Shown one piece after another: positions 1 through 6,931 of a stretch of 64,000 nucleotides of DNA. How positions within the stretch are numbered: position 1 is the first letter of the stretch; each line of letters opens with the position of its first letter. The stretch spans positions 1-64,000 of the forward strand of contig JAVEEC010000012.1 in NCBI GenBank assembly GCA_030840645.1, written 5' to 3'. The notes beneath the pieces are model-generated. The model did not search any database. It saw only the letters and a program-made list of their open reading frames with translations, and was not told the origin of the DNA. The DNA comes from Frankiaceae bacterium (GTDB taxonomy: Bacteria > Actinomycetota > Actinomycetes > BP-191). Made by a program: the position numbers and the translations under genes.

Positions 1-2
1 CC

Positions 3-203
3 GTCACCCACACCGGCAAAGTCACCATCGGCGGCCACCACGTCGCCTACCTCAGCCGAGCCTGGGCCGGCCACCACGTCACCGTCGTCCGCTACGGACA
101 ACGCGTCGCCATCCTCGACGGAACCCGACTCCTCCGACGCATCACAGTCCAACCAAGCCGCCGCTACGAACCCGCCGACCCTGACACCCCACCCCCACGC
201 TGA
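3..203 (+). CDS. C-terminal end of an IS481-like transposase/integrase, 5' truncated by window edge
   Basis: The frame is open from the first bases and ends with TGA, giving 66 residues of a protein whose start lies outside the window. The Gly/His-rich stretch GKVTIGGHHVAYLSRAWAG followed by VTVVRYGQRVAILDG resembles the small beta-rich domain that follows the DDE catalytic core in IS481-type transposases, which often ends in a Pro/Arg-rich tail as here. The catalytic residues are not in view, so family membership is inferred from this tail alone. The bases after the stop (from about 206, TGTCACCGATGTCCCG) could be the terminal inverted repeat of the element, but the other end is missing. It could also be a free-standing integrase-core protein of an integrated element. 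Confidence 0.5.
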   Translation, partial: VTHTGKVTIGGHHVAYLSRAWAGHHVTVVRYGQRVAILDGTRLLRRITVQPSRRYEPADPDTPPPR

Positions 204-438
204 CTTGTCACCGATGTCCCGCGACACCACAGAACCGCTTCGCGCCCCCGACCTTGTCCCACTCCCTCGTCAGGACAGAAGAGAAGAGGGAGGGGTCAGC
301 GGGGGTGCGGCGGAGGTAGTGACCGAGAGAGTTAGCGAAGTGTCCACAGGGTCGATAAGCGGGTTTCCACAGATCGGGTGAAAGGTCTTGCGGGGGGTGT
401 AGTCGGTGGTCGAGATTGCAACGATGCTTGCAAGCCGT

Positions 439-729
439 TCATTCGACGCGATCGAGCCGGGCCACGAGTTGGCTCGGGGTTGCGTCGAGGGCGCGAGCAA
501 GCCGGACGATGACGGCGAGCGTGGGGTTGCGGATGCCGCGCTCGATCTCGGACACGTACGTGAGGCTGATCCCGGCCCGCTGCGCAACGTCGGTCTGCGT
601 GAGCTTCTTGCGCTGCCGCAGTTCACGCACCCAGGCCCCGAAGGTGCGGCACACGCGCTCGTCCCCGTCGTCGGCCACGTCCGGATCGTACGGACGCCCA
701 TCACCGGCCGGCGCACCCGGCGCGGCCAC
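439..729 (-). CDS. XRE-family helix-turn-helix transcriptional regulator
   Basis: A 96-residue protein with a lambda-repressor-type helix-turn-helix at about residues 29-85. It shows the typical pattern VRELRQRKKLTQTDVAQRAG, then ISLTYVSEIERG, then NPTLAVIVRLARAL. No further sensor domain is present, so it is probably a small DNA-binding repressor. It is divergent from the gene at 747, with only 17 bases between the two starts. The annotated GTG start therefore leaves little room for promoters, and an internal GTG at residue 26 (VCRTFGAW) would still keep the whole HTH. Such short XRE proteins commonly control integrated elements. The target here is unknown but could be the divergent hypothetical/WhiB pair. 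Confidence 0.85.
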   Translation of the reverse strand: MAAPGAPAGDGRPYDPDVADDGDERVCRTFGAWVRELRQRKKLTQTDVAQRAGISLTYVSEIERGIRNPTLAVIVRLARALDATPSQLVARLDRVE

Positions 730-746
730 GACGCACGGGAGGACCT

Positions 747-1088
747 ATGGCGCAGACGATCGTCGATGAGAGCAATCGGACGTTTCTCGTCCTGAGAGTC
801 GCTGCGGCTCAGGACGAGTCGCCAGGAGCCGACGAGAGCGGCACCCGGTGGTGCGCGCACGTCTGCGACCCGGCGAGCCCGCTCGCGGGGCTCTACGCCT
901 TCGCGGACACGCTCACCGAGGCGCGGGACGCGGTTGCCGTGCTCGCGTGGATGGCGGTGCTGGCGGGCGAGCTGCTGCCGTTCGGCTTCTCCACGTTCGA
1001 CCTGGCCGGCATCCACGTCGCCGTGACGAGCAGCACCGCGTACGACGCGGCCTGGCTGAACGCGGCCGTCGCGAACGATGCCGCATGA
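747..1088 (+). CDS. Hypothetical protein upstream of the WhiB-like gene
   Basis: A 113-residue protein of unrecognised family. ATG is preceded by GGGAGG at a good spacing. It is Ala/Val-rich in its second half (ARDAVAVLAWMAVLAGELLPFG) but has no clear membrane segment or signal peptide. Its last codons overlap the start of the WhiB-like gene by ATGA, so the two are probably translationally coupled. Small acidic proteins like this are common in actinobacterial integrated elements. No function is proposed. Confidence 0.65.
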   Translation: MAQTIVDESNRTFLVLRVAAAQDESPGADESGTRWCAHVCDPASPLAGLYAFADTLTEARDAVAVLAWMAVLAGELLPFGFSTFDLAGIHVAVTSSTAYDAAWLNAAVANDAA

Positions 1089-1573
1089 CGGCGGTCGCGG
1101 AGCAGACGTGCGCGCCGCTCATCACCAGCGGGCGAGACCGTGACGAGCCGTACTCGTCTTGGGTGCAACGGGCGCGCTGCGTCGGGAGGTCGGCCCTGTT
1201 CGGCGACGATGACCGCGCCGACGAGGCCGTTGCGATCTGCAGGCGGTGTCCGGTGCTGCGGCAGTGCCGATCGTGGGCGCTCCGTAACGCGGTGGACGGC
1301 GTGGCCGGAGGCATGACACCCATCCAGCGGGCGGCATGGCGCAAGGAGAACGGCGTTGCGGAGCCGATGCTGAACGCCGAGGATTTCATCCCCGCCGAGG
1401 TCGTCAGCCTCGACCGCGCCTGGGGGCGTGGACGATCCGACGCGATCCTGCGGGCCGTAAAGCAATGGACCGACGACGGCGAGACAGCGAGACAGATCGG
1501 CTACCGCCTCGGTGTCACCAGACGCACCGTGAACCGACTCCGCGCTACCTGTCGGGAGCGGGTGATGTCCTGA
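1085..1573 (+). CDS. WhiB-like iron-sulfur protein with a C-terminal helix-turn-helix
   Basis: A 162-residue protein. Four cysteines (C32, C52, C55, C61) form the WhiB pattern C-x19-C-x2-C-x5-C that holds a 4Fe-4S cluster. They are followed by the turn GVAGGMTPIQRAAWRK, which matches the G-[VI]-W-G-G turn of the family with Ala in place of Trp. Most WhiB proteins stop soon after this. Here about 70 further residues include WTDDGETARQIGYRLGVTRRTVNRLR, a recognisable helix-turn-helix. WhiB proteins are actinobacteria-specific redox-responsive transcription factors, and phage and mobile-element versions are common. The gene starts within ATGA of the previous stop. It probably regulates genes of the accessory region. 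Confidence 0.85.
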   Translation: MTAVAEQTCAPLITSGRDRDEPYSSWVQRARCVGRSALFGDDDRADEAVAICRRCPVLRQCRSWALRNAVDGVAGGMTPIQRAAWRKENGVAEPMLNAEDFIPAEVVSLDRAWGRGRSDAILRAVKQWTDDGETARQIGYRLGVTRRTVNRLRATCRERVMS

Positions 1574-1671
1574 TCGCCGCAACGTCCGATGATCGTGATC
1601 TCCTGGTACCAAGGAGCCTGTGCTTCGCGGCGATCGTGGGCACGAACGGCAATGATGAACGGGGGCTATCG

Positions 1672-2646
1672 ATGAGCAGGCGGGATCGCACGTGGGGCTA
1701 CTGGACCGAGCAGAAGCTCGGCATGCTGGCCGAATACCTGCCCGCGTTCACGACCGCTTCACAGCGAGCCAGGACGACCCTGTACCTGGACCTCTTCGCG
1801 GGTGATGTCGCCAACACGAGTCGGGTCACGGGTGAGGAGATCGACGGCTCGCCGAGGGTCGCGCTCAACGCGACTCCGCCGCTCTCGGTAGTTCGCCTCT
1901 TCGAACTGCCGGGGCAGGCCGAGCGGCTGGAAGCTCAACTGCACGCCGAGTACCCAGGTCGCGACCTCAAGGTGTACGCCGGCGACTGCAACCAGACGAT
2001 CGACCAGGCGCTCGCTGACCTTGCCCAGTACAACTGGGCGCCGACGTTCGCCCTGGTCGACCAATACGCGGCCGAGATCAGATGGGACACGCTCGCCAAG
2101 CTCGCTGCGTTCAAGCGGCTAGGCAAGCCAAAGGTGGAGCTTTGGCTGCTCTTCGCAGCCTCGATGCTGCCGCGGGGTCTCGGCGGCGACGACTTTGACG
2201 CTATCGAGGCGTTCGCCGACCGCATCACAGAGATGTACGGGACTCAAGACTGGCGTGAGGCGTACGAGGGGCGCGTCGGGGGACTTCTCAGCGGTGGCGA
2301 GCTGCGGGACGAGTTGGCCAACCTGATGCGGTGGCGGATTGAGAACGATCTCGGGTACAGCGTCACGCACTCGTTCGAGATGAGGAACACCCGAGGTACG
2401 CCGTTGTACTCGATGATCTTCGCCACTGACCATGACGCCGGCAACAAGATCATGCGCCACATCTATGGCCGCGCCGCCGAGCGGCAGCCGCAGATGCGTG
2501 CGGAGGCCGTCGCGCGGGCTAAGGCCGCCCGCGAGGCGCGCGAAGGAAAGTTGGCGCTGTTCGAGCCGCTCGTCCCCCAGGTGAAAGCGACGGACCTCTA
2601 CGTGCACATCCCGCCGAACGAGCCGTATCGGTTACCGGACAAGTAG
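1672..2646 (+). CDS. tcmP: Three-Cys-motif partner protein (TcmP family)
   Basis: A 324-residue protein. The N-terminal MSRRDRTWGYWTEQKLGML and LYLDLFAG, then LFELPGQAERLEAQL and FALVDQYA, match the three-Cys-motif partner family. The order of these blocks resembles a Rossmann-like methyltransferase fold. The start at 1672 is chosen because it gives the family's usual N-terminus; the frame is open further upstream but without a homologous extension. The C-terminus is a charged helix (VARAKAAREAREGKLALFEP). These proteins are normally encoded beside a DUF5131/Gp37-Gp68 three-Cys protein, and exactly that gene lies convergently 7 bases downstream. The biochemical role of the pair is not established; it occurs in phages and accessory regions. 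Confidence 0.85.
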   Translation: MSRRDRTWGYWTEQKLGMLAEYLPAFTTASQRARTTLYLDLFAGDVANTSRVTGEEIDGSPRVALNATPPLSVVRLFELPGQAERLEAQLHAEYPGRDLKVYAGDCNQTIDQALADLAQYNWAPTFALVDQYAAEIRWDTLAKLAAFKRLGKPKVELWLLFAASMLPRGLGGDDFDAIEAFADRITEMYGTQDWREAYEGRVGGLLSGGELRDELANLMRWRIENDLGYSVTHSFEMRNTRGTPLYSMIFATDHDAGNKIMRHIYGRAAERQPQMRAEAVARAKAAREAREGKLALFEPLVPQVKATDLYVHIPPNEPYRLPDK

Positions 2647-2653
2647 GGCTGGA

Positions 2654-3406
2654 TCACAGGGCGACTAGCGTGCGGTCTGGCATCTCGTCGTACGTCTGGC
2701 CATCCAACGTGCGACCGCCGGCCTTCGGCGTACGCCCGCCCCACTGCTTGAAGAAGAACGGCACATCGGCGTCGCGGCAGGCGTCCCGGATGCCCGTGAC
2801 CCACGACGGGTCCATCGGGCGATGTCTCGGGCCGGACTCGCCCCCGGCGATGACCCAGCCGATACCCGACAGGTCGAGGTCATCGAGCGGGCCGAGCAGC
2901 GGCTCGCACGAGAGGAAGCGGACGGCAGCCGGAACGTGCCGGAGGTCGTCGATGCGGCTCATCGTGGCGGCGTTCTCCACGGAGACACCGAGCCAGAGGT
3001 TCGACGGCCAGTCCAACTGCTCCGCGACCAGGCGCACCCGTCGGGACCGCTTCGTGAGCAGTTGGTACGTGTGTTGCGGGGTGCCTGCCATGACGGCGAA
3101 CACGTCGCCGACGAACGCAATCGGCACCTTGGCGTGGAACAGGTCGCTCATCGAGTTCACGAACACGAGCCGCGGCTGCCGCCACGAGTACGGCACCGCG
3201 AGAGCGTCCGCGTGGGTCGTGAGGCCGAACCCCGGTCCGCTCGTCCGCGGGTCGCCGTCGTTCTGGTACTTCTCGGCACCCATCGCCTTGAGCCGCTTGG
3301 CGAGGGTCAGCGCGTAGCAGTTGTCACATCCGGCCGACACGCGGTCGCATCCGGTCGTCGGGTTCCAGGTCGCTTCGGTCCACTCGATGCTGCTGCCGTC
3401 CGCCAC
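2654..3406 (-). CDS. DUF5131 / phage Gp37-Gp68 family three-cysteine protein
   Basis: A 250-residue protein that begins SSIEWTEATWNPTTGCDRVS. Cysteines C20, C27 and C30 form the C-x6-C-x2-C motif that gives the family its three-Cys name and resembles a radical-SAM-like cluster site. Downstream blocks VFVNSMSDLFHAKVP, HTYQLLTKRS, WLGVSVEN, RFLSCEPLLGPL, WVIAGGESGPRHRPM and PFFFKQWGG are hallmarks of DUF5131 proteins. The length is normal for the family. It is convergent with the TcmP gene, its usual genomic partner. Whether it is a true radical SAM enzyme is not known. It is a phage/accessory-type gene here. Confidence 0.9.
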   Translation of the reverse strand: MADGSSIEWTEATWNPTTGCDRVSAGCDNCYALTLAKRLKAMGAEKYQNDGDPRTSGPGFGLTTHADALAVPYSWRQPRLVFVNSMSDLFHAKVPIAFVGDVFAVMAGTPQHTYQLLTKRSRRVRLVAEQLDWPSNLWLGVSVENAATMSRIDDLRHVPAAVRFLSCEPLLGPLDDLDLSGIGWVIAGGESGPRHRPMDPSWVTGIRDACRDADVPFFFKQWGGRTPKAGGRTLDGQTYDEMPDRTLVAL

Positions 3407-3950
3407 CGTGGCACCTCCGACTCGACTCCGCCTGCTCGCTAACCTCCGTGACTTCGACCGCTATCGGCGCACTCGGCGCGCCGCTCGACCGTGCGTCTAG
3501 CCCGAGTCTCGCAGGCTACGGGCTGCCTGTGACAAGTTCGGCCGAGCCCGTGCCCGCGAACCTCATGCTGGCAATCTGCTGGCAAGAGGGTGTCCACAGA
3601 CCCTCGTGGCACCCTGGACATGGCCTCTGACCTGCGGCTATGGCCAGAAGCGTTGGCGGTGGAGGTGGGATTTGAACCCGACCTGCACGAGGCTCTGACC
3701 TGCGAAAACGTCGATCCGAGCATGACTCACGCTCGTTGATCTCCGTCTTGGTCCGGACTTCACAGCGATGCTCAGCCTCCTGTCGGCGACAGGACCGATG
3801 ATCTTCGCCCACGCGGTCATGCGCGTGTCCCCGCGGCGTTCGACCAACCGCGTCATCGGCGCGTCAGGATTCCCTACGTCCGCGTCAAGGATGCGTAAAG
3901 ACGACGCTCTGAGGTCGTTGTGCCAGGCGTGATCCTCGTTCACTGCGGAT
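3407..3950. other. Intergenic region between DUF5131 gene and APC permease
   Basis: No convincing gene. It holds a direct-repeat copy built on a tRNA-Ser 3' end (3654-3803), two copies of the 11-mer CTCTGACCTGC (3625-3635 and 3693-3703), and a short hairpin CCTGTC-GGC-GACAGG near 3779. The last 150 bases should carry the promoter of the permease. I looked for a c-di-AMP (ydaO-type) riboswitch, expected by analogy with kimA genes, and did not recognise one. Confidence 0.6.
3654..3803 (-). repeat. tRNA-Ser 3'-end repeat, copy A (attachment-site-like scar)
   Basis: Bases 3654-3679 are identical to the last 26 bases of the intact tRNA-Ser(CGA) gene (35648-35673): CCA end, acceptor stem and T arm, in the same orientation. 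The following roughly 120 bases do not match the tRNA but match copy B at 14446-14602 closely, including CTCTGACCTGCGAAAACG, CTCCGTCTTGGTCCG and a small GACAG-type hairpin followed by GATGATCT. A tRNA 3' end lacking the rest of the tRNA is the usual remnant left by tyrosine-recombinase integration. No integrase gene is adjacent. Confidence 0.75.
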
Positions 3951-6260
3951 ATGACGTTGGGAACGAGGCCGAAGCGGGACTGGGCCAGCCTGCATCCGGC
4001 GCCGAAGCCGCTCCCCTCGGTACCGCCGGTGGCGCTGCCTCCGGACAGCATCGGCTACCGACTCAAATGCAAGCTGCTCGGCCCGCCGCTGCACACCGAA
4101 GAGTTGGAGCACGAACGCCTCGGCAAGCCGACCGCGCTCGCGGTGTTCGCGTCCGACAACTTGTCGTCGTCGGCGTACGCGACGGAGGAGATCCTCCGCG
4201 TCCTCGTGCCCGCGGTCGGCGTCGCGGCCTTCGCCCTCGTCGTCCCGGTCACCATCGCGCTGCTCGCCGTGCTGGCGCTGCTGATCCTGTCCTACCGGGA
4301 GACGATCAAGGCGTACCCGACCGCGGGCGGCGCGTACATGGTCACCCGCGACAACTTCGGCCTGATGCCCGCGCAGGTCGCGGGCGTCGCGCTGCTCACC
4401 GACTACATCCTGACCGTCTCGGTGTCCGTCGCTGCGGGCACCGCGGCGTTCGTCTCGGCGTTCCCCGCGCTGACGCCGTGGACCGTGCCGCTGTCGGTCG
4501 GTTTCATCGTGCTCATCGCGTACGGCAACCTGCGCGGCGTCCGCGAGTCGGGCCGCATCTTCGCCGTGCCGACGTACTTCTTCATCCTGAACATGGTCGT
4601 GCTGCTCGGCTACGGACTCACCCGCATGGCCGTCGGCACGCTGCCGCAGGCCGACCACGCGCGCGAGGGACTGCTGTCGTTCGGCCACGCCGGTAACGGC
4701 GTGCTGCTCGGCGCGACGGTGTTCGTCGTGCTGCGCGCGTTCGCGTCCGGCGGCGCCGCGGTGACCGGCGTCGAGGCGATCTCGAACGGCGTGCCCGCGT
4801 TCCGCAAGCCCGAGTGGCGCAACGCGCGCACGACGCTGGTCGTCATGGGCAGCCTGCTTGGCGTCATGTTCCTCGGCCTGTCGGTCCTCGCCGGACACCT
4901 CAAGGTGGCGCCCTTCGAGAAGGGCACGCCGACCGTGATCTCGCAGGTCGGCCGGCTCGTCTACGGGGGCGGCGCCGTGGGCACCGTGCTGTTCTACGCG
5001 CTCCAGGCCGGGACGATGCTGATCCTGGTGCTCGCCGCGAACACGAGCTTCGCGGACTTCCCGCGCCTCGCGAGCTTCCACGCCGGGGACAAGTTCATGC
5101 CGCGGCAGCTCACCAAGCGTGGTCACCGGCTGGTGTTCTCGAACGGCATCGTCTTCCTCGCGGCGTGCGCGATCGTCCTCGTCGTCATCACCGAGGCGAA
5201 GGTCGACCGGCTCATCCCGCTCTACGCGATCGGGGTGTTCACGTCGTTCACGCTGTCGCAGGCGGGTATGGCGAAGCACCACCTGCGCGAACGCGAGCCC
5301 GGCTGGCGGCACGGCATCGTCGTCAACGGCCTCGGCGCCGTCATGTCGCTAGTCGTCGACATCGTCATCGCGATCACGAAGTTCACTCACGGTGCGTGGC
5401 TCGTCATCGTCCTCGTCCCGATCATGGTCGTGTTCCTCGTCCGGCTGGCGAGGCAGTACGCGGTCGAGGAGAGCCAGCTGGAACACGGTGCTCCCGAGGC
5501 GGCGGCCGGGCCGCTGCTTCGGCGGCATTCCGTGCTCGTGTTCGTCGACGACCTCGACCTGGCCGCGGCCCGCGCCATCCAGTACGCGCGCAAGCTGACC
5601 GCGAACGAGATGCGCGCGGTGCACTTCGTCCTCGACGAGGCGCACGCCGAGGGGCTCGCCGCGGAGTGGAGCCGGCTCGGGCTGTCGCATATCCCGCTGG
5701 AGCTGGTCGAGTGCCCGGACCGCCGGCTGACCCGCAGTGCGGTCGAGACCGTGGCCCGCGAACTCGGCGACGGGCAGACCGAGGTGACCGTCCTGCTGCC
5801 GGACCGGAAGTACCGCGGCTTCTGGCACCGCATCCTGCACGACCGCACCGCGGAGGCGATCGAACGCGACGTGTCGATGCTCGCGCACGCCAACGTCACG
5901 ACGGTGCCGTTCCACTTCGAGACCCGGCCTCGCTGGGGACGCCTTCGCCGCGACCTGTCAGCGGCCGACCTCGTGCCGACGACCAGGGCGGAGGGGGTCA
6001 CGCCGATCGGCGACGTGACGTTCAGGGAGCGCGTCACGATCGAAGGGCGCATCAGGTCGATCCGCGTCCAGCCGCTCGCGCAGGCGGCGACGCTCGAATG
6101 CGTCGTCGTCGACGACACCGGCGCGATCAGCCTGGTGTTCCTCGGCCGCCGTTCGGTCGCCGGGGTGACCATCGGCAAGCGCATCCGCGCGAGCGGCCTT
6201 GCCGCGGACCATCACGGCCGGCTGGCGATCTGGAACCCGGACTACGAGCTGCTGCCCTAA
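3951..6260 (+). CDS. KimA-like APC-superfamily permease (probable K+ uptake) fused to a C-terminal OB-fold domain
   Basis: A 769-residue protein. Residues about 60-510 form a multi-pass membrane permease of the APC superfamily with the signature LAVFASDNLSSSAYATEEIL and YPTAGGAYMVTRDNFG, like KimA-type potassium transporters. Residues about 520-690 form a cytosolic domain (HSVLVFVDDLDLAAARAIQY onward) resembling a universal-stress/regulatory domain. Residues about 690-769 (FRERVTIEGRIRSIRVQP, then VVVDDTGAISLVFLGRR) form an OB-fold that in many actinobacteria is a separate small protein near potassium-transport genes. The stop overlaps the kdpE stop from the other strand. Location beside kdpFABCDE supports potassium rather than amino-acid transport, but the substrate is inferred. 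Confidence 0.8.
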   Translation: MTLGTRPKRDWASLHPAPKPLPSVPPVALPPDSIGYRLKCKLLGPPLHTEELEHERLGKPTALAVFASDNLSSSAYATEEILRVLVPAVGVAAFALVVPVTIALLAVLALLILSYRETIKAYPTAGGAYMVTRDNFGLMPAQVAGVALLTDYILTVSVSVAAGTAAFVSAFPALTPWTVPLSVGFIVLIAYGNLRGVRESGRIFAVPTYFFILNMVVLLGYGLTRMAVGTLPQADHAREGLLSFGHAGNGVLLGATVFVVLRAFASGGAAVTGVEAISNGVPAFRKPEWRNARTTLVVMGSLLGVMFLGLSVLAGHLKVAPFEKGTPTVISQVGRLVYGGGAVGTVLFYALQAGTMLILVLAANTSFADFPRLASFHAGDKFMPRQLTKRGHRLVFSNGIVFLAACAIVLVVITEAKVDRLIPLYAIGVFTSFTLSQAGMAKHHLREREPGWRHGIVVNGLGAVMSLVVDIVIAITKFTHGAWLVIVLVPIMVVFLVRLARQYAVEESQLEHGAPEAAAGPLLRRHSVLVFVDDLDLAAARAIQYARKLTANEMRAVHFVLDEAHAEGLAAEWSRLGLSHIPLELVECPDRRLTRSAVETVARELGDGQTEVTVLLPDRKYRGFWHRILHDRTAEAIERDVSMLAHANVTTVPFHFETRPRWGRLRRDLSAADLVPTTRAEGVTPIGDVTFRERVTIEGRIRSIRVQPLAQAATLECVVVDDTGAISLVFLGRRSVAGVTIGKRIRASGLAADHHGRLAIWNPDYELLP

Positions 6261-6931
6261 CGCTCGAAGCGGTAGCCCATCCCGGGCTCGGTGATGAGGT
6301 GCTTCGGCCGCGCGGGAACGTCCTCCAGCTTGCGGCGGAGCTGCGCGACGTAGACGCGGAGGTAGTTCGTCTCCTCGTCGTACGTCGGCCCCCACACCTC
6401 GTGCAGCAGCTGGCGCTGCGTGACGAGCTTGCCCGCGTGGCGGGCGAGGACTTCGAGAAGGTGCCACTCGGTCGGGGTGAGCCGCACGTCCGCGCCGTTC
6501 CGCGAGACCTTCTTCGCCGCGAGATCGACGGTGAACGACGCGGTCTCGATCACCGGGTCGTCGCCCGCTGGCACGGAGCGGCGCACGGCGGCGCGCAGCC
6601 GGGCGAGCAGCTCGTCCATCCCGAACGGCTTCGCGACGTAGTCGTCAGCCCCGGCGTCGAGCGCGTCGACCTTGTCGGCCTGCTGCTCGCGGACGCTGAG
6701 CACGATGATCGGCACGGTCGTCCACCCACGCAGCCCGCGGATCACCTCGACGCCGTCCATGTCCGGCAGCCCGAGGTCGAGTATCACGACGTCTGGAGGC
6801 TGTTTTGCGGCGAGCGCAAGCGCGGACGCGCCGTCCTGCGCGGCGACGACGTCGTAGCCGCGGGCGCGCAGGTTGATGCCGAGCGCGCGCGCGATCTGCG
6901 GCTCGTCGTCGACCACCAGCACCCGCGTCAT
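6257..6931 (-). CDS. kdpE: KdpE, DNA-binding response regulator of the kdp operon
   Basis: A 224-residue OmpR-family regulator. The receiver domain (residues 1-115) has DDE at the start, phospho-acceptor in VVILDLGLPDMDG, and K in YVAKPFG. The C-terminal winged helix is at about 130-224 (LTPTEWHLLEVLARH, then TNYLRVYVAQLRRKLE). It is the last gene of the kdp operon and starts within a 4-base ATGA overlap with kdpD, its cognate kinase. Known role: activation of kdpFABC under potassium limitation. The gene converges on the permease at 3951 with overlapping stops, so both potassium-uptake units end at the same point. Confidence 0.97.
   Translation of the reverse strand: MTRVLVVDDEPQIARALGINLRARGYDVVAAQDGASALALAAKQPPDVVILDLGLPDMDGVEVIRGLRGWTTVPIIVLSVREQQADKVDALDAGADDYVAKPFGMDELLARLRAAVRRSVPAGDDPVIETASFTVDLAAKKVSRNGADVRLTPTEWHLLEVLARHAGKLVTQRQLLHEVWGPTYDEETNYLRVYVAQLRRKLEDVPARPKHLITEPGMGYRFER

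Noticed and set aside
338..380. Two DnaA-box-like sequences (TGTCCACAG, TTTCCACAG)
   Set aside because: Only two imperfect boxes, with no AT-rich region, rep gene or iterons; not enough for an origin.
3654..3740. Complete tRNA gene at the repeat copies
   Set aside because: Only the T arm, acceptor 3' strand and CCA are present; the sequence after the T arm does not form D or anticodon arms, so it is a fragment.
3750..3950. c-di-AMP (ydaO-type) riboswitch upstream of the KimA-like permease
   Set aside because: I expected it by analogy with kimA but could not find the conserved core; a covariance-model scan would be decisive.
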